Assembly (NCBI RefSeq): GCF_022347545.1
Contig: NZ_JAKREW010000001.1
Span: 434,001-498,000 of the forward strand
DNA: 64,000 bases
Source: Terribium retamae
GTDB lineage: Bacteria > Pseudomonadota > Alphaproteobacteria > Rhizobiales > Rhizobiaceae
Reading direction: 5' to 3'
The translations under genes were made by a program, and so were the position numbers. Shown one piece after another: positions 36,492 to 46,305 of this stretch (the stretch's first letter is position 1; each line of letters opens with the position of its first letter). The notes under the pieces were generated by a model. That model searched no databases. It was not told the DNA's origin and worked only from the letters and a program-made list of their open reading frames with translations.

Positions 36492-37895
36492 TCAGCATTC
36501 CACCACATTGACCGCCAGACCACCAAGGCTGGTTTCCTTATATTTCTCGCTCATGTCGAGCCCGGTTTGGCGCATCGTCTCGATGGCGGCGTCCAGCGGC
36601 ACGAAATGCTTGCCGTCGCCCTTGATGGCGAGGGATGCAGCGGTCACCGCCTTTACCGCACCCAACGCATTGCGCTCGATGCAAGGCACTTGAACGAGAC
36701 CGGCTATGGGATCGCAGGTCATGCCGAGATGATGTTCCAGCGCAATCTCGGCAGCATTTTCCACCTGCTCCGGCGTTCCGCCCATGACGGCACAGAGACC
36801 GGCGGCAGCCATCGCGGAAGCCGACCCCACCTCGCCTTGGCAACCGACCTCGGCACCGGAAATGGACGCATTCGACTTGATGATCCCGCCGACCGCAGCG
36901 GCAGTGAGGAGGAAATCTCGGATCGATGCCTGATCGGCCTCGGGATGGAAGTGCAGCCAATAGCGCAGTACTGCCGGGAGGGTACCGGCTGCACCATTGG
37001 TCGGCGCGGTCACGACCCGCCCGCCGGCAGCGTTCTCCTCGTTCACCGCCATGGCGTAGATCGACAGCCAGTCGTTGGCGAGCAGCGGATTGGGCTTGTT
37101 CTGCTGCCATTGCTCCTGAAGCTTGTCGTGCAGCTGGCGCGCCCGTCGGCGCACCTTCAACCCGCCCGGCATGATGCCTTCCTGGGTCAGGCCACGCTCG
37201 ATACAGCCGAGCATCGCGCTCCATACCGCATCGAGGCCGGCGTCGAGGTCCTCGCGTGACATGTGCGTTTCTTCGTTGACCCGCTTCATCTCGGCAATCG
37301 ATAGTCCACTCTTCTCGGCCATCTTCAACATTTCGACGGCATTCTTGAACGGATAAGGCACTTTCTTGCCTTCTGTTGTGACGGTCCCCCTCGATTTCTT
37401 GCGCTGCAATTCTTCGTCCGAAACGACAAAGCCGCCGCCGATCGAATAGTAGATACGCTTCAAAAGCAGCCGATCAGCCCCGTCATAGGCGTAAAAAGCC
37501 ATACCGTTCGCATGACCGGTCAATGGCGTTTTCTTGTCGAGCACAAGGTCCTTGGCCGGGTCGAAGTGGTAGGACGAGCGCCCAGGTGGCGAAACGCGTT
37601 TCTCGGCCGTCACCGCAGCGATGATGGCCTCCGCCTTGTCGGGGTCGACGGTCTGCGGAATCTGGCCAGCCAATCCAAGGATCACGGCACGGTCCGTGCC
37701 ATGTCCTATGCCCGTATAAGCGAGCGACCCATGCAGGCTGGCGCCAACCCGCTCCACTTTCACGCCCGCTGGACGCGGCCACTCATTGCTTTCAAGTTCT
37801 TCGAGAAAGCGCGCTGCCGCAGTCATTGGCCCCATCGTGTGCGAACTCGAGGGACCGATACCAATCTTGAACAGGTCGAAAACCGAAAGAAACAC
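36492..37895 (-). CDS. sdaA: L-serine ammonia-lyase, iron-sulfur type
   Basis: Converts L-serine to pyruvate and ammonia with a labile [4Fe-4S] cluster. 467 residues, single-chain form with the beta domain first ([20 protein letters not shown]) and the catalytic alpha domain after. The cluster ligands are expected in [35 protein letters not shown], whose three Cys are all present. The start is GTG at 37895 with a GAGGAG/GGAAGC ribosome site. Gives serine-derived pyruvate and one-carbon balance; no transporter is next to it. Confidence 0.96.
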   Translation of the reverse strand: MFLSVFDLFKIGIGPSSSHTMGPMTAAARFLEELESNEWPRPAGVKVERVGASLHGSLAYTGIGHGTDRAVILGLAGQIPQTVDPDKAEAIIAAVTAEKRVSPPGRSSYHFDPAKDLVLDKKTPLTGHANGMAFYAYDGADRLLLKRIYYSIGGGFVVSDEELQRKKSRGTVTTEGKKVPYPFKNAVEMLKMAEKSGLSIAEMKRVNEETHMSREDLDAGLDAVWSAMLGCIERGLTQEGIMPGGLKVRRRARQLHDKLQEQWQQNKPNPLLANDWLSIYAMAVNEENAAGGRVVTAPTNGAAGTLPAVLRYWLHFHPEADQASIRDFLLTAAAVGGIIKSNASISGAEVGCQGEVGSASAMAAAGLCAVMGGTPEQVENAAEIALEHHLGMTCDPIAGLVQVPCIERNALGAVKAVTAASLAIKGDGKHFVPLDAAIETMRQTGLDMSEKYKETSLGGLAVNVVEC

Positions 37896-38069
37896 GCTTC
37901 CAAGCTCCTCGGGCGCAGTCAGATGACTGGCCCACTCTGATCGATCATTCCGCTATTCGCCATTGGCGCGCTAGGCGCCGCCCGACACCTGTTTCACTGC
38001 AAGCGACATCGACACGCAAGCGTGGCAGGATAGGGCATTCCATGGCGTTCTATGTATTAGATAGTGTCT

Positions 38070-38780
38070 ATGAGCGATTCTTTTCTGTTTTCGCTGAATG
38101 ATCTTCTGGCACTGGGTCTTTTCCTCGGGGTCTGGGTGTTCTTTGCACTCGCCGCCGACGGAAAGGTCTTTCAACGGATTTCGTTGACCACGGCGATGAA
38201 TGCACAGCGCGAAGCCTGGATGCGCACCATGGCCAAGCGCGAACTGCGCATGATCGACACCTCGATCATGATTGGCCTGCAGCAAGGCACTGCGTTCTTT
38301 GCTTCCAGCTCGATCTTCGCCATCGGCGGCTGCTTCGCGCTGCTCGGCGCCTCCGACCATGTGCTGGCGGTGGTATCGACGCTTCCCTATGTCGGCACGC
38401 CACCGCAAGGCGTGTTCGAGGCGAAGATTGTCGGCTTGATCGCTCTCCTCGCCTACGCGTTTTTCAAGTTCGGCTGGTCATACAGGCTCTTCAACTATTG
38501 CTCGATCCTCATCGGCGCGGTGCCGACCACCCAGGAAGGTATCGTAGCCCCGCATGAGACCGAAGCTGCGGTGATGAGGGCGGCCAAGATGAACATTCTC
38601 GCCGGCAAGCACTTCAACGCCGGCCTGCGTGGCATCTTCTTCTCCCTTGCCTATCTCGGCTGGTTTGCAAACGCCGGCGTGTTCGCTGCCACCACTCTGA
38701 TTCTTCTGGCGGTTCTGGTGCGGCGCCAATTCTTCTCGAACGCCCGCGCCGCGGTTTTGAGTTCCGCGAAACCGCTCTAA
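38070..38780 (+). CDS. DUF599 family membrane protein
   Basis: 236-residue inner-membrane protein of the DUF599 family, unknown function. Four hydrophobic segments: near residues 8-30, 70-100, 120-145 and 190-215. The family signature is the R-x-x-WM-x-x-MAKRELRMIDTSIMIGLQQGTAFFASS region and the later HFNAGLRGIFFSLAYLGWF. ATG at 38070 is taken; GTG at 38064 is in frame. The 174-base gap upstream to sdaA holds no supported gene. Convergent with the next gene, four-base overlap. Confidence 0.85.
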   Translation: MSDSFLFSLNDLLALGLFLGVWVFFALAADGKVFQRISLTTAMNAQREAWMRTMAKRELRMIDTSIMIGLQQGTAFFASSSIFAIGGCFALLGASDHVLAVVSTLPYVGTPPQGVFEAKIVGLIALLAYAFFKFGWSYRLFNYCSILIGAVPTTQEGIVAPHETEAAVMRAAKMNILAGKHFNAGLRGIFFSLAYLGWFANAGVFAATTLILLAVLVRRQFFSNARAAVLSSAKPL

Positions 38781-39571
38781 GCCGGCCCCGGATACAAGCG
38801 ATCGATCTTGCCGGTAGCCCAGTAGACAAACAGGCCGATCCACTCCTTGATCGCCATGGTGGTCGTCTTCAGTGAATCGACAGGGTTATCCGTGAAAAGG
38901 CCGATGCCCTCGCGACCGGACGTGCGGTAGTCAACCGGCCATGGCAGAGTTTCGAAACCGGCCTTGTCGAACAGTGCCTTGGAACGCGGCATGTGGAAGG
39001 CCGACGTCACCAGGAGCCAGGTTTCGCCCCCTTTCGGCGTCACCAGCCTGCGTGTGAAGACTGCATTCTCATAGGTGTTGCGGGATTCGCTTTCCAGCAC
39101 CAACCGTTCCGGCGCCACGCCAAGCGCGGTCAGCAGCCGTTTCGCGGTGATGGCATCGCCCTCCCCTTCGAGGATCAATTCGCCGGTGCCGCCTGAAACC
39201 ACCACTTTGGCGCCCGGATAACGCCTGGCAAGGATCGCAGTCTCGACAAAACGATCCCCAGCAGTGCTGAGTTCATAACCGCCACGGGCCAGATTGATCG
39301 CACCTTCCATGCCTCCCCCGAGAACGACGATACCGTCGACATTCTGTGGCGCGGCCGGGCGCTGATAGCGCTCCTCCAGCGGTGTCATGATCATCGCGCC
39401 GAACGATGTCCATACCGACAGGACGAGGATGAGTGTCGCCAGGAAAGCACCGGTCTTCAGCAGCCTGCGGCTGCCGAAGAAACCAGCGACGAGACCGGCG
39501 AGCAATAGCAGGATCGCCAGGTTGAGTGGTTGAGCAAGAAACCAGAAAACTTTGGAAAGAAAGAAGAACAT
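38777..39571 (-). CDS. YdcF family protein (DUF218)
   Basis: 264-residue membrane-anchored protein of the DUF218/YdcF (ElyC/SanA-like) family linked to envelope homeostasis and, in ElyC, to undecaprenyl phosphate metabolism. Two N-terminal helices, then the Rossmann-like domain with VDGIVVLGGGMEG, AKVVVSGGTGE, ESRNTYENAVF and WLLVTSAFHMPRSKALF, which are the conserved ligand-binding loops. Ends with a third hydrophobic stretch. Separated from gatA by a 161-base region in which only a TCTTGGA/TCCAAGA dyad (39696-39715) stands out. Confidence 0.9.
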   Translation of the reverse strand: MFFFLSKVFWFLAQPLNLAILLLLAGLVAGFFGSRRLLKTGAFLATLILVLSVWTSFGAMIMTPLEERYQRPAAPQNVDGIVVLGGGMEGAINLARGGYELSTAGDRFVETAILARRYPGAKVVVSGGTGELILEGEGDAITAKRLLTALGVAPERLVLESESRNTYENAVFTRRLVTPKGGETWLLVTSAFHMPRSKALFDKAGFETLPWPVDYRTSGREGIGLFTDNPVDSLKTTTMAIKEWIGLFVYWATGKIDRLYPGPA

Positions 39572-39732
39572 CAGACGGCCCCAGTCGTGTCCGAAGGCCG
39601 AACCCCAGTCCTCCCTCGACAGGCGGGGATTCGCCCCTACCTAAGCCAGTGCTTTCTTGGGATTCAGGCGAAACTGCGGAATGACAACTGTTCCGTCTTG
39701 GAATTCAGTCCAAGATCGGGAATTTCGACCGC

Positions 39733-41298
39733 TTACCACCACTGATTGGCTTCGAAGCGACCGGCGGCCTTCTCGATGACATGGGCGGTCTGGAAAAGCG
39801 TCTCCTCGTCGAATGGCCGTCCGATGAGCTGCAAGCCGAGCGGCAGGCCGTGCGAATCGAGGCCGGCCGGTACGGAAATGCCTGGCAAGCCAGCCATGTT
39901 CACCGTCACGGTGAAGACGTCGTTGAGATACATCTTGACCGGATCGGCAGCCATATCCTGATCGGCCACGCCAAATGCGGCAGACGGCGTCGCAGGCGTC
40001 AGGATCACATCGACACCCGCCGCGAAAACGTCTTCGAAATCCTTCTTGATGAGGGTGCGAACCTTCTGCGCCTGCAGGTAATAGGCATCGTAGTAACCGG
40101 CGGAGAGCACATATGTGCCGATCATGATGCGGCGCTTGACCTCCTGGCCGAAACCGGCGGCTCGGGTCTTCTCGTACATATCGACAATGTCTTTGCCCGG
40201 CACCCGAAGACCGTAGCGAACGCCGTCGTAGCGAGCGAGGTTCGACGAGGCTTCCGCAGGCGCAACGATGTAATAAGCCGGCAGTGCATATTTTGTGTGC
40301 GGAAGCGAGATGTCGACGATCTCGGCACCCGCCTCCTTCAGCCAGGCGATACCCTGCTGCCACAGCGCCTCGATCTCCTGCGGCATGCCGTCGACACGGT
40401 ATTCCTTCGGAATGCCTACCTTCATGCCCTTGATCGGTCGGCCGAGTGCGGCTTCATAATCCGGCACTGGACGGTCGACGGACGTCGTGTCCTTAGGATC
40501 CACCGACGCCATGGATTTCAACAGGATAGCAGCATCGCGCACGTCGCGCGCAATTGGTCCCGCTTGATCGAGCGAGGATGCAAAGGCTACGACACCCCAG
40601 CGCGATACACGGCCGTAAGTTGGCTTGATGCCGACCGTGCCGGTAAAGGCCGCCGGCTGGCGGATCGAACCGCCTGTATCGGTGGCAGTGGCGCCGGCAC
40701 ACAGGAATGCCGAAACTGCCGCGGCCGAACCGCCGGAAGAACCGCCTGGAACCAGTTGCATGTTATCATAGCTGCGGTTTTCCTCGACGCCGCCCGGCTT
40801 GATGAAGCCGGCACTGCCGTCATGGAACGTTGGCTTGACCGTTGTCTGCACACGCGAACGGCGCCAAGGATTGATCACTGGGCCGTAATAGGAAGTCTCG
40901 TTGGATGAGCCCATCGCGAACTCATCCATATTGAGCTTGCCGAGCATCACGGCACCGTCGGCCCACAAATTGGACGTCACGGTCGATTCATAACGCGGCC
41001 TGAAACCGTCCAGCACATGGCTGCAAGCCTGCGTGTGCACACCTTCCGTGGCAAACAGATCCTTGATGCCGAGCGGAATACCCTCCAGCGCCTTACCCTC
41101 GCCCTTGGCGATCCGAGCGTCGGAAGCCTTGGCCATGTTGCGCGCCTTGTCGTGGGTAACCGCCACATAGGCGTTGAGCAGCGGATTGGCTTGATCGATC
41201 GCCGCAAGATAGGCGTCGGTGATCTCCGTTGCTGAAATCTCCTTGGCCCGCAGCTTGGCGCGTGCTTCGGCAATGGTCAGTCTGGTCAGGTCGCTCAT
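39733..41298 (-). CDS. gatA: Asp/Glu-tRNA amidotransferase subunit A with an insertion
   Basis: Amidase subunit of GatCAB, which releases ammonia from glutamine for conversion of Glu-tRNA(Gln) or Asp-tRNA(Asn). 521 residues from ATG 41298. Ser-cisSer-Lys triad: Lys in GIKDLFAT, the serines in [11 protein letters not shown] and [11 protein letters not shown]. Compared with about 493 residues in close rhizobial relatives, an extra 28 or so residues lie between NPWRRSR and the [10 protein letters not shown] loop (about residues 145-175, including [14 protein letters not shown]). The insertion is in frame and without stops. gatC lies 58 bases upstream; gatB is not in this window. Confidence 0.95.
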   Translation of the reverse strand: MSDLTRLTIAEARAKLRAKEISATEITDAYLAAIDQANPLLNAYVAVTHDKARNMAKASDARIAKGEGKALEGIPLGIKDLFATEGVHTQACSHVLDGFRPRYESTVTSNLWADGAVMLGKLNMDEFAMGSSNETSYYGPVINPWRRSRVQTTVKPTFHDGSAGFIKPGGVEENRSYDNMQLVPGGSSGGSAAAVSAFLCAGATATDTGGSIRQPAAFTGTVGIKPTYGRVSRWGVVAFASSLDQAGPIARDVRDAAILLKSMASVDPKDTTSVDRPVPDYEAALGRPIKGMKVGIPKEYRVDGMPQEIEALWQQGIAWLKEAGAEIVDISLPHTKYALPAYYIVAPAEASSNLARYDGVRYGLRVPGKDIVDMYEKTRAAGFGQEVKRRIMIGTYVLSAGYYDAYYLQAQKVRTLIKKDFEDVFAAGVDVILTPATPSAAFGVADQDMAADPVKMYLNDVFTVTVNMAGLPGISVPAGLDSHGLPLGLQLIGRPFDEETLFQTAHVIEKAAGRFEANQWW

Positions 41299-41356
41299 CA
41301 GGCAAGCTTCTTTTCGTAAATCTGGAATGGCCGAATTCAGAACCGGGTTCTGTCGG

Positions 41357-41644
41357 CTACTCGACCACCTTCGGTACAAGGAAGAAGTTTTCTTCTGTCG
41401 CCGGCGCGTTGGCGACAATGTCGACAGCCTTGTTACCGTCAGTCACCACGTCTTCGCGTTTCTTCATGGCCATCGGCGTGACCGAGGTCATCGGCTCCAC
41501 GCCGGTCACGTCGACTTCGTTTAATTGCTCGACGAACCCGAGAATGGTGTTCAGCTCGCCCGTCATGCGTGCAGCGTCGTCCTCGCTCACGGCAATGCGG
41601 GCAAGGCGCGCGACGCGCTTGACGGTTTGGATGTCAACGGACAT
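41357..41644 (-). CDS. gatC: Asp/Glu-tRNA amidotransferase subunit C
   Basis: Small structural subunit that ties GatA to GatB in the GatCAB amidotransferase. 95 residues, normal size. Conserved pattern: [41 protein letters not shown], and the C-terminal [14 protein letters not shown] at 41644 is chosen within a longer open frame reaching 41854. Precedes gatA in one unit. Confidence 0.95.
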   Translation of the reverse strand: MSVDIQTVKRVARLARIAVSEDDAARMTGELNTILGFVEQLNEVDVTGVEPMTSVTPMAMKKREDVVTDGNKAVDIVANAPATEENFFLVPKVVE

Positions 41645-41736
41645 GGGCGCCTCGGCGATCGTGTCGGAAAAGATCAGGCGGCTATAGCCGCGCGCCGTCC
41701 TGCGCGCAACCTGGATCGGTACGGATCGGGACAGCG

Positions 41737-42444
41737 TTAAAGTGAAATAGTCTCTCCCACCTGTGGCAGCGCTACTTTCGTACCAGAACCTTCCATTCCC
41801 GCCACGAACTTGTCCGCCGACTGGTCGATCATCGGAAAACTGCCGAAATGACAAGGCACCACGGTGTCGAACTTGAAGAAACGCCGGCAGGCAAGCGCAG
41901 CCACCGCGCCGCCCATGGTGAAGCGGTCGCCGACCGGCACAAGGCCGATCTTAGGCTCGTGGAGTTCATTGATCAGCGCCATGTCGGAGAAGATGTCGGT
42001 ATCGCCCATGTGGTAGAGCGTCTGGTCGTCGGGAAAATGCAGCACCAGTCCGCCGGGATTGCCGAGATAGGTGTTGGCGCCGGCCTCGCCCGACAGCGAA
42101 GATGAATGCAAGGCCTGCACAAACGTGGTGGTGAAGCCGCCGCAGTCGACAGTGCCGCCGATGTTGCCGGGGTTGATCCTGTCGCCCGATACGCCCTTGC
42201 TGACCAGATGCATGCATATCTCGAAATTGGCGACCAGCATGGCCCCGCTCTTCTTCAGTATGTCCACCGAGCTGCCGACGTGATCGTCGTGACCATGGGT
42301 CAGCAGAACGTGGGTGGCACCTTGGGCCACCCCTTCCCATCCTCCTCCCCAAGAGGGATTGCCCACCAGGAAGGGATCGATCAGGATCGTCGCGTCGCCT
42401 GCCTCGACACGAAATGCCGAGTGCCCGTACCAGGTGAGTTTCAT
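41737..42444 (-). CDS. Metal-dependent hydrolase, UPF0173 family
   Basis: 235-residue metallo-beta-lactamase-fold protein of the UPF0173 (YtkL) family, substrate unknown. Metal site motif [13 protein letters not shown], with further ligands in [12 protein letters not shown] and [10 protein letters not shown]. The N terminus [13 protein letters not shown] is a family hallmark. A strong ribosome site (GAGGAGAGGCTG) precedes the ATG. Divergent from ruvX, 67 bases apart. Confidence 0.92.
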   Translation of the reverse strand: MKLTWYGHSAFRVEAGDATILIDPFLVGNPSWGGGWEGVAQGATHVLLTHGHDDHVGSSVDILKKSGAMLVANFEICMHLVSKGVSGDRINPGNIGGTVDCGGFTTTFVQALHSSSLSGEAGANTYLGNPGGLVLHFPDDQTLYHMGDTDIFSDMALINELHEPKIGLVPVGDRFTMGGAVAALACRRFFKFDTVVPCHFGSFPMIDQSADKFVAGMEGSGTKVALPQVGETISL

Positions 42445-42511
42445 CAGCCTCTCCTCGATTTTATGATGACAGGAAAATAGAACGGCGGCTGGTCATGTCA
42501 AAGGAAAGCGC

Positions 42512-42988
42512 TTGAGCACCATCGCAATCGAAGAACTGCCCCAACTGCTGGCGAACGGCGGCACGCTGGCAGGCATTGATTTGGGCGACAAGACGATCGG
42601 CGTCGCAGTTTCCGATCGCGGCCTGTCCTTCGCCCATCCGCGCCCCGTCATCATGCGCAGGAAGTTCTCGCTCGACGCGGCGGCACTGCTGGCGCTTCTC
42701 GGCAAGGACAATGTCGCTGCTATCGTGATCGGCCTGCCCATCAACATGGATGGCTCCGAAGGACCGCGCGCGCAAAAATCGCGCGCCTTCGTGCGCAATA
42801 TGGCGCCGCTCAGCCCGCTGCCTTTCATTTTCTGGGACGAACGCCTGTCGACCGTCGCGGCGGAACGCGCTTTGCTCGAAATGGACGTTTCGCGCGCCAA
42901 GCGCGAGACGCGCATCGATTCAGCCGCGGCTGCCTTTATTCTGCAGGGAGCCTTGGACCGTCTGAGAACACTCGCTCGATCCGGCTGA
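42512..42988 (+). CDS. ruvX: RuvX/YqgF Holliday junction resolvase-like protein
   Basis: RNase H-fold nuclease of the YqgF family, implicated in Holliday junction resolution and in 16S rRNA 5' maturation. 158 residues. The catalytic acidic residues are in [28 protein letters not shown], and the [15 protein letters not shown] plus [12 protein letters not shown] segments. The start is TTG at 42512, with AAAGGAA six bases upstream; no ATG is available at a suitable position. The 3' end overlaps the opposing DUF6105 gene by 53 bases. Confidence 0.94.
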   Translation: MSTIAIEELPQLLANGGTLAGIDLGDKTIGVAVSDRGLSFAHPRPVIMRRKFSLDAAALLALLGKDNVAAIVIGLPINMDGSEGPRAQKSRAFVRNMAPLSPLPFIFWDERLSTVAAERALLEMDVSRAKRETRIDSAAAAFILQGALDRLRTLARSG

Positions 42989-43277
42989 GCGGAGGTTTGC
43001 CGGCACGCCGCTCACGCCACCATGCGGCGATCTGGCGGCGTCGACGGAAAGCCACAATACCTGCGACCAGAAAGGAATCGAAGACGCAGGCCTTGGCAAC
43101 CATTCCCGGAATCAGCCCGGGATCGACGCCAAGGATCTCGCCGTAAAGCTGGAAAACCAGGTCGTGCAGTTGTCGGCTCAACATGACGTAACCGAAGTTC
43201 ATGTCGTTGAGCGACAGGAAATACCAACCCCAGAACAAACTCAGCGGTACGATCCACAGCAGCAACAAGGCGCGCAT
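42936..43277 (-). CDS. DUF6105 family membrane protein
   Basis: 113-residue protein of the DUF6105 family, found in Hyphomicrobiales and without assigned function. First helix [25 protein letters not shown], a conserved [30 protein letters not shown] region, and a second helix [17 protein letters not shown] followed by a basic tail. ATG at 43277. It overlaps ruvX tail to tail. The 263-base gap upstream contains a short dyad (ACCGCCC/GGGCGGT, 43332-43348) but no gene. Confidence 0.8.
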   Translation of the reverse strand: MRALLLLWIVPLSLFWGWYFLSLNDMNFGYVMLSRQLHDLVFQLYGEILGVDPGLIPGMVAKACVFDSFLVAGIVAFRRRRQIAAWWRERRAGKPPLSRIERVFSDGPRLPAE

Positions 43278-43540
43278 CAGCCAGCCTTTCCTGCCGCCGG
43301 GAAACGCAGACCTGCCCATGGCTCGACCCCCACCGCCCGATGGGCGGTCTTTTCCTGGCTTTCGAGCGGTTGCGACGGACTACGCATGGTCTTCCCACGA
43401 TTGAGAAGAGACAGTGGCGCTTGCCGCCCTTCACCGCAATGGAAACCATTTGTTAAGGTTAACAGCCGGATCGCGGACGCATCCCTGTGGACAACAGCCC
43501 CTCTCGACAGGAGACGGAAAGTGCCCCAAGGATTGAGCCG

Positions 43541-45172
43541 CTAGCTCGTCACCGGATAAAGCGTGTCGAGAATCATGCGGGCGTCATGACGCGAATCGAG
43601 CATGCCATAAGTCGTGCGCCATTGGCCGGCCAGCCTGGTCTCGATGAAGGCATCGGCGATGCGCCCTGCCCCCAGCCGCTTCAGCTCGGCGGCGGCCGCC
43701 GCCAACGCCAGCTGTTCGGTCAAGAACCGTGCGGAGCCCTCGTCGGTCGAAGCCACCTGCATAGCTGCCTTGAGTACACCGATCGTGCCATGCCCGTTGG
43801 CACCAAGGTCACGGTCGATGCCAGCCAAAACCTCTTCGAACAGCGCCGGCGCACGTCCGAGCACGCGCAGCACGTCGAGCGCCATGACGTTGCCTGATCC
43901 CTCCCAGATGGCGTTGACCGGTGCCTCGCGATAATAGCGGGCCAACGGCGCTTCCTCGACGTAGCCGTTGCCGCCAAGACATTCCATCGCCTCGTAAAGC
44001 ACCGACGGCGCAATCTTGCAGACCCAGTATTTAACCACAGGCGTCATGGCGCGCGCGAAGGCCGCTTCGCCGCGATCCGCGGCCGCTTCGTCGAACGAAC
44101 GCGCGAGGCGGAACGAGAGCGCCGTGGCAGCGGCAACATCCAGCGCTATATCGGCAAGCACGCGCTGCATCAGCGGCTGGTCAACCAGATTGGCGCCGAA
44201 CACCTTGCGGTGACGGGTGTGGTGAACCGCCTCTGCCAGCCCTGCCCGCATGATCGCAGCGGAAGCGACTGCGCAGTCAAGGCGAGTCAGCGTGACCATA
44301 TCCATGATGGTCTTGATGCCCTGCCCCGGCTCGCCCACCATTTCGCCGATGGCATTTTCGAATTCCACCTCCGATGAGGCATTTGAGCGGTTGCCGAGCT
44401 TGTCCTTGAGACGCTGGAAACGGAAACCGTTGCCCGAGCCGTCACCGAGAATGCGCGGCACCAGGAAACAGGACAGTCCTTCCGAAGCCTGTCCCAGCAC
44501 CAGGAATGCATCAGACATCGGTGCCGACATGAACCACTTGTGACCGGACAATCGGTAGAAGCCGCTGGAGCCGGCGCGCTCCGCCTTGGTGATGTTGGCG
44601 CGGACGTCGGTGCCACCCTGCTTCTCGGTCATACCCATGCCGAGCGTCAGCCCGGTCTTTTCAACCGGAGGCTTCTGCGCCTGGTCGTATTTGCGCGTTG
44701 TCACGCGCGGTGCCCATTCGCGGAATATCTTCGGGTTGGCCATCAGCGCGGCCAGTGAAGCACTGGTCATGGTGATGGGGCAGAGATGCCCGGTTTCCAG
44801 TTCTGCGGTGAGATAGAACCGTGCCGCCCGTATCTGGTGGCGGCGACCGATTTCTGCGTCGCCGTTTTCCCAGACGGACGAATGCAGGCCATTGGCGACC
44901 GAACGGCGCATCAAAGCGTGATAGGCGGGATGATATTCGACCAGATCGATGCGTCGGCCCTGGCGATCATGCGTTCTGAGCTTTGGCGTTTCGATGTTGA
45001 CCAGTCGTGCGAGATCCTGCGCTTCCTGCGTCAGCACGAAGCGGCCGAGTTGATCGAGATCCTTGCGAACAGGCTCGGAAAACCGCTCGGCCAGCTGAAT
45101 CAGAAGCGGGTCGCCTCGCCAGGCATTGCCGCCGGCAAGCGGCGGCGGCTGGTTTATCACGTCGTCGGCCAC
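43541..45172 (-). CDS. aidB: AidB-like acyl-CoA dehydrogenase
   Basis: FAD-dependent acyl-CoA dehydrogenase family protein, 543 residues, nearest in layout to AidB, the alkylation-damage-response flavoprotein (E. coli AidB is 541). The start is GTG at 45172 with AAGGGAAAGC just upstream; the frame is open much further but the extra is not plausible. Motifs: MTEKQGGTDVRANITKA (FAD-binding loop), GHKWFMSAPMSDAFLVLG, SCFLVPR, and ECLGGNGYVEEAPLARYYREAPVNAIWEGSGN. Whether it acts as a true dehydrogenase is unknown. Divergent from pyrB (167 bases). Confidence 0.9.
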   Translation of the reverse strand: MADDVINQPPPLAGGNAWRGDPLLIQLAERFSEPVRKDLDQLGRFVLTQEAQDLARLVNIETPKLRTHDRQGRRIDLVEYHPAYHALMRRSVANGLHSSVWENGDAEIGRRHQIRAARFYLTAELETGHLCPITMTSASLAALMANPKIFREWAPRVTTRKYDQAQKPPVEKTGLTLGMGMTEKQGGTDVRANITKAERAGSSGFYRLSGHKWFMSAPMSDAFLVLGQASEGLSCFLVPRILGDGSGNGFRFQRLKDKLGNRSNASSEVEFENAIGEMVGEPGQGIKTIMDMVTLTRLDCAVASAAIMRAGLAEAVHHTRHRKVFGANLVDQPLMQRVLADIALDVAAATALSFRLARSFDEAAADRGEAAFARAMTPVVKYWVCKIAPSVLYEAMECLGGNGYVEEAPLARYYREAPVNAIWEGSGNVMALDVLRVLGRAPALFEEVLAGIDRDLGANGHGTIGVLKAAMQVASTDEGSARFLTEQLALAAAAAELKRLGAGRIADAFIETRLAGQWRTTYGMLDSRHDARMILDTLYPVTS

Positions 45173-45299
45173 GCTTTCCCTTTCGTATCGCTCCGCTGTC
45201 AGTCTCTTCGAATCCGGGACCGCCGCCGGTTTATAACGAAGCTGTCGCGCATAGGCGACGAAAATACCGGTGGAAAGCCGCGGTTTCCATTCCAGGCGC

Positions 45300-45328
45300 T
45301 TGCGGGAGGATCGTACCCGCCCTATAGC
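45300..45328 (+). promoter_or_regulatory. pyrB promoter very close to the start codon
   Basis: TTGCGG at 45300-45305 and TATAGC at 45323-45328 are 17 bases apart. The start of transcription would fall near 45335, only about 5 bases before the ATG at 45340, which lacks a proper ribosome site (only TTGAG). pyrB may therefore be leaderless or nearly so. Confidence 0.5.
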
Positions 45329-45339
45329 AGCGCCTTGAG

Positions 45340-46305
45340 ATGACCGACGCTTCGTCCCTTCCGCTGTTTCCACACCGCCATCTTCTGGGCATCAGCGACC
45401 TTTCTCCCACCGACATCGAGATCCTTCTGGAACGCGCCGACCGTGCAGTGGCGATTTCGCGCCAGTCCGAAAAGAAAACGTCGACGCTACGCGGGCGCAC
45501 GCAGATCAACCTTTTCTACGAAGCCTCGACCCGCACGCAGTCGTCCTTCGAACTCGCGGGAAAAAGGCTTGGCGCCGACGTCATGAACATGTCGGTCGCG
45601 TCCTCGTCGGTAAAGAAGGGGGAGACGCTGATCGATACGGCGATCACGTTGAACGCCATGCGCCCCGACATCCTAATCATCCGCCACCAGTCGGCCGGCG
45701 CAGCCGCGCTGCTTGCGCAGAAGGTGGGCTGTTCCGTCGTCAATGCCGGCGACGGCACGCACGAGCACCCCACGCAGGCACTGCTCGACGCGCTCACCAT
45801 CCGCCGCGCCAAGGGCCCGCTTTCCAAGCTTATCGTGGCGATCTGCGGCGACATCCTGCATTCGCGCGTCGCCCGCTCCAACATCATCCTGCTCAATGCG
45901 CTGGGCGCCCAGGTACGCGTCGTCGCGCCGTCAACACTTCTCCCTTCCGGCATTGAACGCATGGGCGTCATCGTCGCACCGTCGATGGCCGAAGGCCTGA
46001 AGGATGCCGACGTGGTGATGATGCTACGTCTGCAGCGCGAGCGTATGGAAGGTGCTTTCGTGCCTTCGGTGCGCGAGTATTTTCGTTATTTCGGCCTGGA
46101 TGCGGAGAAACTGAAGGCCGCAAAGGATGATGCGCTCGTCATGCATCCGGGGCCGATGAATCGCGGCGTCGAGATCGCCTCGGAAGTCGCTGACGGGCCG
46201 CAAAGCGTCATCCAGGAGCAGGTCGAGATGGGCGTCGCCGTGCGCATGGCGGTGATGGAAGCGCTACTGGACCCGCGTCGCAATCAGGAAGGTCGCGGCG
46301 CATGA
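45340..46305 (+). CDS. pyrB: Aspartate carbamoyltransferase catalytic subunit
   Basis: Forms carbamoyl-aspartate in pyrimidine synthesis. 321 residues. Carbamoyl-phosphate site [19 protein letters not shown], aspartate-loop residues in [12 protein letters not shown], then [26 protein letters not shown] and [13 protein letters not shown]. No pyrI is present; the catalytic chain probably assembles with the adjacent pyrC product, whose ATG overlaps the pyrB stop by four bases. Confidence 0.96.
   Translation: MTDASSLPLFPHRHLLGISDLSPTDIEILLERADRAVAISRQSEKKTSTLRGRTQINLFYEASTRTQSSFELAGKRLGADVMNMSVASSSVKKGETLIDTAITLNAMRPDILIIRHQSAGAAALLAQKVGCSVVNAGDGTHEHPTQALLDALTIRRAKGPLSKLIVAICGDILHSRVARSNIILLNALGAQVRVVAPSTLLPSGIERMGVIVAPSMAEGLKDADVVMMLRLQRERMEGAFVPSVREYFRYFGLDAEKLKAAKDDALVMHPGPMNRGVEIASEVADGPQSVIQEQVEMGVAVRMAVMEALLDPRRNQEGRGA

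Noticed and set aside
43332-43353. ACCGCCC/GGGCGGT hairpin followed by TTTT
   Set aside because: Three-base loop and more than 340 bases from the ruvX stop, inside the DUF6105 upstream region; not assigned as a terminator.
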